Positions 1 through 11,900 are shown, counted from the stretch's first letter. The stretch is 64,000 nt of DNA from Glandiceps talaboti (GCF_964340395.1 NC_135552.1:4663201-4727200), one strand, 5' to 3'. Translations and numbers: made by a program. The notes: generated by a model not told the origin, from the letters alone.

Positions 1-1938
1 TAACACCATACTAGCCAGTACATGTTAACCTCACACTAGCCAGTACATGTTAACCTCAGACTAGCCAGTACTTGTTAACCTCAGACTAGCCAGTACATGT
101 TAACTTCAGACTAGCCAGTACATGTAAACCTCAGACTAGCCAGTACTTGTTAACCTCAGACTAGCCAGTACATGTTAACTTCAGACTAGCCAGTACATGT
201 AAACCTCAGACTAGCCAGTACATGTTAACCTCAGACTAGCCAGTACATGTTAACACCAGACTAGCCAGTACATGTAAACCTCAGACTAGCCAGTACTTGT
301 TAACCTCAGACTAGCCAGTACATGTTAACACCAGACTAGCCAGTACATGTAAACCTCAGACTAGCCAGTACTTGTTAACCTCAGACTAGCCAGTACATGT
401 TAACTTCAGACTAGCCAGTACATGTTAACCTCAGACTAGCCAGTACATGTTAACACCAGACTAGCCAGTACATGTTAACCTCAGACTAGCCAGTACATGT
501 TAACACCAGACTAGCCAGTACATGTTAACCTCAGACTAGCCAGTACATGTTAACCTCAGACTAGCCAGTACATGTTAACCTCAGACTAGCCAGTACATGT
601 TAACACCAGACTAGCCAGTATATGTTAACACCAGACTAGCCAGTACATGTTAACACCAGACTAGCCAGTACATGTTAACACCAGACTAGCCAGTACATGT
701 TAACCTCAGACTAGCCAGTACATGTTAACCTCAGACTAGCCAGTACATGTTAACACCAGACTAGCCAGTACATGTTAACCTCAGACTAGCCAGTACATGT
801 TAACCTCAGACTAGCCAGTATATGTTAACACCAGACTAGCCAGTACATGTTAACACCAGACTAGCCAGTACATGTTAACCTCAGACTAGCCAGTATATGT
901 TAACACCAGACTAGCCAGTACATGTTAACACCAGACTAGCCAGTACATGTTAACCTCAGACTAGCCAGTATATGTTAACACCATACTAGCCAGTACATGT
1001 TAACACCAGACTAGCCAGTACATGTTAACACCAGACTAGCCAGTACATGTTAACTTCAGACTAGCCAGTATATGTTAACACCAGACTAGCCAGTACTTGT
1101 TAACCTCAGACTAGCCAGTACATGTTAACTTCAGACTAGCCAGTACATGTTAACCTCAGACTAGCCAGTACATGTTAACACCAGACTAGCCAGTACATGT
1201 TAACCTCAGACTAGCCAGTACATGTTAACACCAGACTAGCCAGTACATGTTAACCTCAGACTAGCCAGTACATGTTAACCTCAGACTAGCCAGTACATGT
1301 TAACCTCAGACTAGCCAGTACATGTTAACACCAGACTAGCCAGTACATGTTAACACCAGACTAGCCAGTACATGTTAACACCAGACTAGCCAGTACATGT
1401 TAACACCAGACTAGCCAGTACATGTTAACCTCAGACTAGCCAGTACATGTTAACCTCAGACTAGCCAGTACATGTTAACACCAGACTAGCCAGTACATGT
1501 TAACCTCAGACTAGCCAGTACATGTTAACACCAGACTAGCCAGTACATGTTAACCTCAGACTAGCCAGTACATGTTAACACCAGACTAGCCAGTACATGT
1601 TAACACCAGACTAGCCAGTACATGTTAACACCAGACTAGCCAGTACATGTTAACACCAGACTAGCCAGTACATGTTAACACCAGACTAGCCAGTACATGT
1701 TAACCTCAGACTAGCCAGTACATGTTAACACCAGACTAGCCAGTACATGTTAACACCAGACTAGCCAGTACTTGTTAACCTCAGACTAGCCAGTACATGT
1801 TAACCTCAGACTAGCCAGTACATGTTAACACCAGACTAGCCAGTACATGTTAACCTCAGACTAGCCAGTACATGTTAACCTCAGACTAGCCAGTACATGT
1901 TAACCTCAGACTAGCCAGTACATGTTAACCTCAGACTA
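1..1938. repeat. 25-bp tandem satellite array (about 77 units)
   Basis: A head-to-tail array with an exact 25-bp period runs from the first base of the window, so its left end is not seen. A typical unit reads CTAGCCAGTACATGTTAACC followed by TCAGA. Variants concentrate in a few positions: CATGTT, CTTGTT, TATGTT or CATGTA in the middle, and CCTCAG, CTTCAG or CACCAG near the end. Between about 61 and 385 the variants recur every three units (CTTGTT, CATGTT, CATGTA), giving a 75-bp higher-order repeat. Further right the variants mix less regularly. The array ends at about 1938, where CTAGCC becomes CTATCATGGG. There are no indels between units, which suggests recent homogenisation. No coding capacity is seen. 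Confidence 0.97.
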
Positions 1939-2904
1939 TCATGGGGTTCGGAAATCAGAAATATATTCTTCAACTGTATAGTACACCTTCAGTGGTTCGA
2001 AATATAAATTATGTCTTTATGGTGGGCTTTCTAAGCTTCATCAGTCCACTTTTCCGTACTAGTGAAAATTTAGTTAAAAACTTACATCAGACAATTCTAA
2101 AATACTGTTAAACTGATCTAGCAGTGGCCAAATATGATTTATGAACCAAAATGATGATGTACAGTATTCACTAACCTGGTCAGTACTATGTGTAATTGTG
2201 ATTTCAACGTATGGAGAGCCAAAGTCAAGAACTGTACATCATTCTTTATTTTCATATATTATCTCTGAGGTATTTAAATTTGCTGAAAACATGTTGTATT
2301 GTTATAGTATGTGGCCCACATGGAAAAGTTTCAAACTTTTGCTGTTAATTTGTTTAAGAAAATGCCAACCTGATCTCAGTTCTTAAAGATCAAGAACAAA
2401 ATCTGGGGTCACCGTGAAATTATTAGTCAAGGTCAAAATGACCTTAAAATGAACCCAATTTAGAAATCAAAATGACCACTGAATAGTACGTGTGTTAATT
2501 AACTGTATGGGAAAATACAGATCGTTGATTTCCTTGAATATAAGGTTAGTTAACCCTCAAATTTCTGTTACTGTTTCTGGATGACCAAGAACAAGTTTCA
2601 AAAAAGCAAAGTTGTGAGAGATTTGCACAAGTTAGATTTTCAAGTAAATTGACTCTACTGCTGGCTTTAAGTATAAGTAAGTTTGACCATTTGCACAGTT
2701 CATCTTGAGAGCGTGGGAAGTCATCATATCCTAGTATTTAGATTACACTGATCCATCAATACTGTATGTATAAATAGAGTAACGTAACTCAGCCTCCCTT
2801 ACTGCCGAGTACTCTACATATGATATACTAGTACATGTATTATGACTTGGCATAAATATTTAGTCTCTGGTCCATTCATTCATAGTATGTATGAACGATA
2901 TAAT

Positions 2905-3252
2905 AATGGCCAGTGTTCTCCCCAGGATAGGATTGCAAGGATGATGGTTAATTTGCACATTAATTAACATATACATAATAATTTGCATATTGGTTTGCAT
3001 AGTGATCTGTATATAATATAGATATCTTGAACACTGGAACAAACTCTGACATGTTTATTTTAACACATACACACATGGACATTGAGGATCAGCCATTTCT
3101 CTTCATAATTATGATTTTGACATTCAAAGATTACTAAAGCTCAAGGATGGTAGAACACTTTTGTAGCATGGTAGAAACCTGCCAAGCATGGCAGCCTAGA
3201 TAGCAAGGATGGTGTTTGCACCATGCTTTCCCTATAGTGGGGAGAACACTTG
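2905..3252. mobile_element. TIR-bearing non-autonomous DNA element (MITE-like)
   Basis: The left end reads CAGTGTTCTCCCCAGGATAG and the right end CTATAGTGGGGAGAACACTT, so the ends are inverted copies of about 14 bp (AGTGTTCTCCCCA). The flanking words GATATAAT (left, a few bases before the TIR) and GATATAAC (right, adjacent) could be an 8-bp target duplication, which with the CAGTG start would be compatible with a hAT-type element; this is inference. There is no transposase frame. Part of the element recurs in inverted orientation at about 11953-12162, just after the kinesin stop codon. Confidence 0.7.
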
Positions 3253-4009
3253 ATATAACTATTAGAATGCCTTCTCAGCATTTTAATACTAAAGTTGTAA
3301 TGTTACAGGAGAGAAAGCAAATTCTTTTTTAGCAGAAAATGAGAGCAAATATAACTCCTTAAATTATCATAATGACAGCCCTTTCAGGATTTGAATTGTT
3401 TGTATTCACTTTGAAATCCTAATTTAAAAAGTACTTCAAAATGTTCCAGGAAAGTATTTGAAAGTCTCTGGAAAATTACTCCTTACTCCTTGAAACTCCT
3501 TGAAAGTGAAATCAGATTAGTCTTACAGTGTTGAAAATTTTCCATTTTCTGACAAAGGAAATGTTACTTGTACTTTTAAGTGACTGTCTGGTGGTGAGAG
3601 ATGTACATGTACACAAAATACATGTGTATGCCTAGCAGTTGACAGTAGGCAACCATGAAACTTAATAACAAAAATAAAGTCACAAACTCTTCGTAAATAA
3701 ATCACAAACTCTTAGAAAATTCACATACTCATTGATAATGACTTGCAAACTCTTAGAAAATAGATTTTTTAAATCCAAATGCTAAGACTGCGAAAATTGT
3801 TCATCCAGACCAAAACCTCTTCCATTGAAGGAAAGTCCAAAATTACACAATTAGCCAAGTTCAACTATTTTTTGACTCTTTCATGTACAGTATATTCTGA
3901 TGTGTAATTCTTAATCAAGATATAAACACCATGAGAAGCAAGTCAGTTGAAAAACAAAATTATTTTGTTATAATTTTGGCAAACTATCATTCAATGAAAT
4001 GAACAACTT

Positions 4010-4290
4010 TGACATCCCCATGTAAGAATTTGAGATAACCCTTAGCCTAGCACATGTTCACCTCCATGCAAGAATTCCAGACATTATATTATATTATGCT
4101 AGCACAATTTTACCTCCATGCAACCTAGCACAGTTTCATTTCTGTGCAAGAATTTGAGATGACCCTTAGCTTAGGCTAGTACAGTTTTGCTTGCATGCAA
4201 GAATTTTGAAACAACTCTTAGCTTAACCCAACACAGTTTCACCCCCATGCAAGAATCTAGCTGAGACGACCCTTTAACCTCAGCCAGCTA
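4010..4290. repeat. Degenerate tandem repeat
   Basis: Around five imperfect copies of a 50-65 bp phrase containing CATGCAAGAATTTGAGATGA, followed by CCTTAGC and CTAGCACAGTTT. The copies differ by substitutions and indels, so the array looks old. Confidence 0.6.
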
Positions 4291-5389
4291 GCACAACCTC
4301 CAGTGTCCTACATTTCAAGTGTACATATACATGTACATGTCACAGTGCTTAATAGGTTTATTAGCAGTGTGATCAAATGTTAAACAGCTGTCAACACATT
4401 ATTTATAAGTCTCTCTGTGTGTGATGATGGCTGTGATGATTAATGGGGTTTTAAACTGAGTTCTCACTTCGAATTTATTTAGTCTACATTGTAGTATGTC
4501 ACTCTAGGCTAGTACAAATACAAGTTACACAGTAACTCTTTTGATAGTGAGAAATGGACCAGCTGGTTGAGTGTATTCAGTCCATCGATGAAAATTAATA
4601 AGCAAAAGGAACATAAATCGATATTTTCTGATCAAGTCTTGAGTTTCAAGAAACTGCAAGGAAATTATAACGTTGTGTTCAAATTAAGAAGAGTTACCAC
4701 ATACGTAGTCAAACTTGGTCTAGTGCTATCCTTAATCGTATCTCAAGATCTCTCTTTAAAGATGATTCTATACCATGTTGACATCCAGACTATTAAACCC
4801 AAAACTGATCATTGGCAATGTTTTATTGTACAACTCATAATTATAATATTATTTCCCATGATATTATATTCTCATCTTATTTTCTCCATCATAATTGATA
4901 GTATATTATAAAAACATGGACCTGGATTTTGTTGCCCATGGCAACAAGGTTCCCTTGACCTCCAAAGGTCAGGAACTCAACCATATACATGTAGTTTATG
5001 CATGACACACACCAAGGCCATAATGATAACTTTAATATATATATCTGTAAAATATGCATGCAAGTCAATGTCAAGTATTCACTTTTACTATATTAGTGTG
5101 AAATAGTATTCTTAGTGAATAGACTTGTACATATACTTAATATACACATTTAGTAAAATCCTGTTTTTCTCAGTTTATACCAGTAGATTTTTTGTGTGCA
5201 AACATAAACCCCCACCCCACCCCACCTGGTAGAAAGAGGATCTAGTTGTCTAGCATTGTTTATTTTTTCTCATGTATTTTGTGATAACCAAAAAGTAGCA
5301 ATCGTTATGTTGTGCTTAATGTTTAGTTCATTGTAAATTGTAACTGTTACTAAAATCAGTCTGAATCACTGTGCTTGAGCTCGAGTTGA

Positions 5390-5612
5390 GAAGAACTTGT
5401 CAAATTTGATTAAAGGGAAAAGATTCTTTAGGTGGAATGTTTATTCCAAATGTTTTGGCCTCACACAGGAGGTCTTCTTTGTTAGGGTAAAAACAATAAC
5501 TTGCTTGCCATATGTCCGTAGACACAGCGATGGATCTTGTCAATGGATGGAACCTGTTTGTAGGTTTACAATCTATAATCACATGATGGGAGTATTTCCA
5601 AAGTACTTGTGA
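5390..5612. repeat. Direct duplication, copy 1 (copy 2 at about 5770-5992)
   Basis: About 220 bp starting near AATTTGATTAAAGGGAAAAG and ending at AGTATTTCCAAAGTACTTG recurs about 378 bp downstream with roughly 80% identity by eye. The shared core GTTTTGGCCTCACACAGGAG is identical in both. The two copies are separated by a stretch that includes one arm of a palindromic MITE. Open frames in this block are not coding-like. Confidence 0.75.
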
Positions 5613-5712
5613 CATGGATGAGGAGTGGGGTAATACACTTATTTTGGAATTTATAAAACAATTTTATCATGGCTTCCTTGAAGAATCAATATGAAACAAC
5701 ATATAATTTTTA
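5612..5712. mobile_element. Partial palindromic MITE (family also at 30419 and 36407)
   Basis: The sequence from GACATGGATGAGGAGTGGG through TTTTATCATGGCTTCCTTGA to TATGAAACAACATATA matches the left arm of the longer elements at 30419-30740 and 36407-36730. Only one arm is clear here. Confidence 0.55.
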
Positions 5713-5769
5713 TTAATGTTTTGGTCAAAATTTTATAAAATCATCATCACTTTGGTTCAGATAGACTTA

Positions 5770-5992
5770 AGACGAACCTGTCAGATTTGATTAAAGTGAA
5801 AAGATTCTTTCAGTGTAATGTTATTCCATATGTTTTGGCCTCACACAGGAGGTCTTCTTTGTTAGGGTTAAAAATAATAACTGGCTCAATGTGTGCAGAA
5901 ACAGAGATGGCTTTGGTAAATAGATGGAAGTCATTGTCTAGGTTTAGAATCCATATAATCACGTGATTAAAGTATTTCCAAAGTGCTTGACG
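5770..5992. repeat. Direct duplication, copy 2
   Basis: Second copy of the block at 5390-5612, beginning AGATTTGATTAAAGTGAAAA and ending AGTATTTCCAAAGTGCTTGA. Differences include several small indels, so any open frame in one copy is broken in the other. Confidence 0.75.
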
Positions 5993-6837
5993 TGGTGTTT
6001 TTAAGACAAAGTATTTGTCACAATCTGTTCTATTATGTATTTCTATCTCTTATTATTTGAACTGAACCATTGACAGCTTATAGTAAACACTATCCATACC
6101 AGATATAGCCACACAGTAGTTAGTGCACTTAGTCTTATATTATATCACCATTATGTATAGCCCTAAAGTCACTGTCCAAGTCGTGTACAAATTATAGAGA
6201 ACAACTAACTCCCTGTAGTCTGGATGCCAACGTGGTTTCTAACAGTGGAGGAGTGGAGGTATAAATGCAGGTAACAATACTGTATAGAAACTAGACAAGA
6301 CTCCCTGCTACAGCCCTCAATTATTTGTACTGGTATAAAAATTAGTACGCCAGTAGTAATGGGAATTACTGATACCCTCCCCCCACTACAGCCGTCAATT
6401 CTTTGTACAACTGGTTTAAAATAAGCCTTAATAGAGGGAATACCAATAACCTACCACAGCTGTAAGTCACTGTGCAATTATATTTATATGGCCAAGTTTG
6501 GCCTTGAAGAGATTACTGACTACATACAGCCCTTGCAAGCAACTATTCAACTTTATGCCTAACAAAGCCCAAGAGAAACACTTGCCAGCTTGTCAGTTAC
6601 AAATAAAAGTTGAAGGAGGATAAATCTGACTGTAAGATACGTCATGTCGCGCTGCCCTCATAGGCCTACTCTATCTATGAAAGGGGTTGACAGCTGTGTG
6701 AGGGCGCCCTATCATGCTTACAGACTAGAACAAATCTGTGACAGACATTTTTCCGAGTTTGAATTAATGTTCTCTGAGATTCTTGGGTTTTTTTTATTGC
6801 ATTTTTCATTAATGTTTTCTCTTGTTTGATTTGACAG

Positions 6838-9800
6838 GAGAAAGATCCGTTCTGGGAACCACCAGAGACAGAAGTACATATTGGTAATGGCTTTGTTCAT
6901 ATGCAGAGTTTAGAATACTTAGTAGACTCTAATCAAACACTTCAAATCACAGATTATCGGAGTCAAGAAAGAGGACATGTTACAGTAGAAATGGTACCCT
7001 GTCGAAGTGATGGCTCACTTCTTAGTGAAGAAGATATGATTGATGATCCTCAACAACTGGTAATTATTATTGTCTATATATTAGAGGGGAACGAAGGTGA
7101 TATTTCATTTCAACAGCTTAAGCTGATATCCAGTAAGTCTTGAAAAAGTCACTTTCACTACGTCTGTATTGTATGACTTCTCTGACTCACACAATGGCAT
7201 ACAAGGTCAATTAATGAACTTCGTTGGGGGGGGGGGGGGGTTCGAGTGTCACTGCAATTGCTGAACTTCATTTTCATACTTTTAACCAAATTTTGAAATC
7301 TTTCATTCCTTCAATGATAAAGGGTACCAGTTCTGTATTTACTACTGATTCAGAGATGTTAATTAAAATTTACTGCTAATATGATATGCAATCCAGGGTT
7401 TCCGGTTAGCATTTTAATATGTTTACTATGTTTTTAAATTGTATTGACCATAATTTTTTCCTTAGTTATACACCATATACATGTATAAAGGTGTCAGTGT
7501 CACACTTGGAATATTCATATGGGGGGGGGGGGGGGGGGGGGGGGGGCTAACAAAACAAACTTCGTTCATTGAGCTTGTGTGACCATTCCCAAGAGAAATA
7601 AATTATTGAAATCAGTAATGAACAGATCCACTGTAAATAGGGGTACGGGTAGGGATTAATTATTTCATTCTCATAATCTCTAATGAGGTCTTGACAAATC
7701 ATAATAGCAAAGACATTTACAAGTTAGACAAGTCTTTTTCATTTATTCATATATTATTCTTTCTAATCACTCAATATGCTATTCTCAAGTTTGTTACTAA
7801 GAAAACTACATGTATACCAGGTCTCTTAGAAGAATGTTTTACAGATATCATAAGGTGGGATTATGGTTTTCACATTGGTACAGTCCTTGTCATCTTTATA
7901 CATTTTATGTTATTTGCATGTACACTTCAGAAGTTTTCCGGTGCTTTCTTAAAATGAAAATATACAGTGTAAAATGTGCCATCAGCTGAACATATTGTAA
8001 TAATATCTAACAGTCATATAATGTACATTTCTCTCATACAGCTTCACAAGAATCTATATTTTAGATTTAGAATACCCTATGCCAGGGGTATACCTCCACA
8101 GTATAACAAGGTATGTATAGTGAGAGAACATTCAAGCTAGGCTGTGATTCCAACTTTAACATTATCACAGTGTGCAACATATAACAGTGATAAATATGAA
8201 TTTTTGATGCACAAGAAAAAAAATCAGCTGAAAATGATTATTCACGTTTTGTTCAGATGGCAATATGTTCTGGTGGATCAAGAAATGGAGATTGCTGACA
8301 AGTTCACAGACTTGTAATTAAATGACTTGTGTTTTAAAGCTGTGTGAGCTACAACTTAACGATTTATTTGAAACTGTGTAGTTAGATATAATGGCTTAAT
8401 CTTCAATATTGTACACCCTAAGGTGTATTGAATCATCTATAGGTAAACTTACATGTTTGAGTAGCTGTACACATAACACAGTAACGAAATGTTATCATGG
8501 AGTCATGATGGGCAAATGGTTAAAGTGGCTGGCTAGGAATCTGCATATTGCAGATTCGAGCCCCGTCACTGCCATTTGTTTCTGAGTGGCTAAAGTCCTT
8601 GGGCAAGATTTGAACAACGATTGTGCCTCAGTCAATGTAGCTATAGTTGGGAACCTGGTAGGATAGAGGTTGCAATGTGAGTGCTTTAATCCTATGCGCT
8701 TATAAAGACTGCAATGGATTGTATGCTTCCCAGTGAGTTGAGGAAGTATAAAGGGCTGTTGTGTTGCTATAGATCCATGCCAGGGTCATATTAAATTGTA
8801 AAGGGCTTTGAGCACAGAGTGGGAAGTGCTATATAAAAATCAACAATATTAGGCCAAAAAAGAAAGAAAAGAATTGTTTCTGGTCTACATGCACATCACT
8901 TAAATACCCCCGCGTTGGTCCTTTTTTTCATGTTTGTCCAGCTCATGCACTCTGCAGAACCGTGGGGAAACACAAAAATAAACCTCCCTACTTCAGTGAA
9001 GACAACTGCAGAGCCAATCATGAACAAGCAAATGACATCTGCTCCACATACACACTTGTTCTAAAGTACTAAATAAAAAGAACAGTAACTGCCATAAATA
9101 GTAGATTGAGTGACAGAATTTTGTTTTTAAAAAAGGCGCACCATTTTAGACAAACTATCCTGATCAGAAACAATTTTTTTTCCCTTAGCCTTACTATGAA
9201 TTTATATTTTAGGTAATAGCATGTAATGTACAATGCAATCATTGGTTTCAGAGCTTTTGCAAATACAGAGTTTTTATGGATGAAGAGATGACATCATCCA
9301 AACACATTAGTGGGACAAGTAACCCAGATTATAACCATGAAAATATCGTCAAGACTGGGCCAGTTACACAACAGGTAAGTGTAACAATTATACCTACCAA
9401 GCACTCATGACAACAATGATACCTACCAAGCACTCATGACAACAATGATATCTACCAAGCACTCATGACAACAATGATACCTACCAAGCACTCATGACAA
9501 AGAAAATAATTCATTTTAAATAGAAAATTTCAATGGGTGAAAATGATTGGCATGTTAAATATGATATCATCCATGGACATGCTTACACTGTTTGTTTATT
9601 TATTTAGTGTTGCCCATTGTACAATATGCCAGTTATGGAAAAACAAAAGATTAAACGATTTTACACTTTGGCCACTAGGTGTGCTACTCAGCAGCAAGAA
9701 ACTGAGGTCAAAGTAGCTGATTATTCCTTTTTGAAAAAAAATCACCATCCCCAGTGTTTCAGCTGTTAAGTTGATACTGTACTTAGCCAGTTCAGTAGTT

Positions 9801-11900
9801 CTGTTTATTGTGTGAAGGAAGATGTAAATTTTAGGAACTTACAGAATTATTTTATGCATTTTATTGACTTTGTCTGATACAATCATGTGGTTGGCATGTA
9901 TGAGGCTGCAAAGTGGGCAGACCAAGAATATGGCTTATTGAAAAGATAAAGCGTTATTAAATAATAGTATTCAAATTATTCAAATCAGCTTGGTAGATCA
10001 AATGATATCCCTCAACTTTACATAAGTTATAAATTGCAGAAGATTTGAAGGTTTTTATCAGCATTGAGATTTCTATATGTCTTGGTCAATGTTCGTCATC
10101 AGAATGACAAATTTCATAGTTACAGCTGACCACTAGGTGGCAGTATAACTAATTATTGTGTTCATTTCAGCTACTAAATTACCTTGAGAATGAGCCAATG
10201 GTAGTAGAAGTATGGGGCACACAGTATGACCATGCTAGGGGTGTGGTCAACACAAACCATACAGATATGTACAATACACATAACCACACCACACAGGTAA
10301 GAAACATAGTTAATACTTGCTTCTTAAGTTCAAGTGTTTTGTTTTCAGCCAATTTCAATTATATTTCAAATTTGGCTCATTTTGAACCAGTTTGCAGAAA
10401 CAGCATCATTGATTTGTTATCTAAGATCACTATGCTCATGAAAGTATGGCCACAGAGAACTCAATGCATTCAAGCACTCATGCAAATACACCTAGTACAC
10501 CACAGTGGTGCTTACAAGGCATTGGGTTCTGTTATATTATTTTAACTAGTGAAGAGATTATAACTTATCAGAAAGATTGCATGTTTCCAGTCAAGGTTTG
10601 GTGTATTTTTTGATTTTCTGTGAAAAGTTACAGTAACTAGGCTTCGATAATATTTTCAACTAATTGTCCAGTTTCACTTTACAAATGTTCTACTATTTTA
10701 CAGGAAGCAGATCATTATTACAACTTACAGGAAGAAATACTTATACTCAGGAAAAAATTGGTAAGATTTCAAAACATTCAAGATAAACTGATATTTCTTT
10801 AATTGAAAAAAGTCCAAATTTGGCTTTGATGAGATTTAATGTTCCTAACTGAATTGGAATTGACAATAATTTTTGGAACATTTGTCAGGTATTCCAAGTT
10901 ACCAACTTACTTAGTTTGTAAGTTAGGTATGAGGCTGTAGGTAGGCAGAGGGGGGAATGTTCCAAGTTACCAACTTACTTAAGTTTGTATTAAAGTTAGA
11001 TACGAGGCAGTAGGTAGGCAGAGGGGGGAATGTTCCAAGTTACCAACTTACTTAGTTTGTAAGTTACATGTAGGTACAAGGCTGTAGGTAGGCAGAGAGA
11101 GAATGTTCTAAGTTACCAACTTACTTAGTTTGTAAGTTAGGTACAAGGGGGGAATGTTCCAAGTTACCAACTTAGGCAGAGGGGGAATGTAAGTTACCAA
11201 CTTACTTAGTTTGTAAGTTAGGTACAAGGCTGTAGGTAGGCAGAGGGGGAATGTTCCAAGTTACCAACTTACTTAGTTTGTAAGTTAGGCACAAGGCTGT
11301 AGATAGGCAGAGGGGGGAGTGTTCCAAGTTACCAACTTACTTAGTTTGTAAGTTAGGTACGAGGCTGTAGGTTGACTAGTTTCCCAAGTTATCAATTTAG
11401 TTACTTCCCAAGTTACATAGACACCTATTCCAATGTATGTTTGCTTCCCTGATGTTGGTAGTAGTAGAATACATGTAGAGACAGTGTGAGGGGGTATAGC
11501 CAAAATCGTTAAAACTAAGTTGTAACTTGGTGTAATTGCATATCATTAACAGCTACATGGACTGTCTACCCATGCCTAATTAGGTCAGGATCAGTTTGAA
11601 TGGCTACTTTAACAAGCTAAGAGTTATGAGTGTTATCAGAGTCACAGATCAGTGTTGTATACATTCTACTGATTTCAATTGCAAACAAGTACCTGCCTTT
11701 TAAACAACCTGATTATTATTTTTCAAAAGAGATATAATCAAGAAATATATCTTTATTTGCAGTACAACATTCAAGAGTTAGTTGAAGAGGCCAAGAGTTC
11801 AGGGAAAGAAACTGTACCAATTGATGATGTTGATGAAATCCTTGGAGATGAATATATTGAACTTCCTGTCAAACGAAGTCGAACATGTACATTGTTGTGA
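6838..11900 (+). CDS. KIF28: Kinesin-3 family, KIF28/KLP-6-like, C-terminal exons (5' partial)
   Basis: Six exons join in one frame: 6838-7059, 8042-8110, 9213-9374, 10171-10296, 10704-10760 and 11763-11900 (stop TGA). All junctions are phase 0 with AG acceptors and GT donors. They encode 257 residues from the tail of a kinesin-3 motor. The first exon carries the KDPFWEPPE motif and a region like the post-FHA part of KIF1/KIF28. Exons 3 and 4 contain YRVFMDEE, SGTSNPDYNH and VEVWGTQYDH, the C2-like signature of KIF28/KLP-6 proteins. Exon 5 gives a short coiled coil (LQEEILILRKKL). The protein ends RSRTCTLL, a CaaX-like tail. The motor and FHA domains are not in view, so the gene continues upstream. 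KLP-6 proteins act in transport of ciliary membrane proteins (nematode) or mitochondria (mammal); the role here is inferred. Assignment to KIF28 rather than another kinesin-3 rests on remembered motifs. Confidence 0.85.
7227..7240 (+). repeat. Poly-G run (14 G)
   Basis: Homopolymer in kinesin intron between exons at 7059 and 8042. A longer run lies at 7521-7546. Confidence 0.95.
7521..7546 (+). repeat. Poly-G run (26 G)
   Basis: An uninterrupted run of 26 G in the same kinesin intron as the 14-G run. In the transcript of the plus-strand gene it could form a G-quadruplex. The exact length is prone to sequencing error. Confidence 0.95.
8506..8850 (+). mobile_element. tRNA-derived SINE
   Basis: The head contains RNA polymerase III type promoter boxes: an A-box-like TGGTTAAAGTGG (about 8517) and a B-box GATTCGAGCCC (8553-8563), spaced as in a tRNA. 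The body is about 250 bp of non-tRNA sequence and the tail reads AGGGCTTTGAGCACAGAGTG, then GCTATATAAAAATCAACAAT, a tail style common in invertebrate SINEs. A diverged second copy lies at 62025-62340 in the same orientation. It sits in the kinesin intron between the exons at 8110 and 9213. Confidence 0.85.
9391..9500. repeat. 29-bp tandem repeat, about 4 copies
   Basis: Unit TACCTACCAAGCACTCATGA plus CAACAATGA, nearly identical in each copy, starting 17 bp after the donor of the kinesin exon that ends at 9374. Confidence 0.95.
10048..10150. repeat. Dispersed repeat fragment with a CTCF-like motif
   Basis: About 95 bp (ATCAGCATTGAGATTTCTAT through GACCACTAGGTGGCAG) recurs at 12850-12943 with substitutions. 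In this copy the word CCACTAGGTGGCAG (10130-10143) fits the general CTCF core consensus CCASYAGRKGGCRS at every position; the other copy is CCACTAGGTCATCC and does not. Confidence 0.6.
10885..11380. repeat. About 67-bp tandem repeat, 7-8 imperfect copies
   Basis: The unit combines TTCCAAGTTACCAACTTACT, TAGTTTGTAAGTTAGGTACA and AGGCTGTAGGTAGGCAGAGG plus GGGAATG. One copy is internally deleted near 11150-11190. It lies in the last kinesin intron (10761-11762). The TTACCAACTTACTTAG part is close to a self-complementary splice-like word, but no exon is formed. Confidence 0.9.

Larger units (their letters stand above)
1939..6837. other. Unique/repeat-mixed DNA upstream of first recognised kinesin exon
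   Basis: No coding exon could be recognised here on either strand. If the kinesin gene begins left of the window, this stretch (and the 25-bp array) is intronic. It holds a TIR element (about 2905-3252), a degenerate repeat about CATGCAAGAATTTGAGATGA (about 4010-4290), a direct duplication (5390-5612 and 5770-5992) with a palindromic-MITE arm between the copies, and otherwise AT-rich DNA. The short open frames here show no recognisable domain. Confidence 0.5.
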
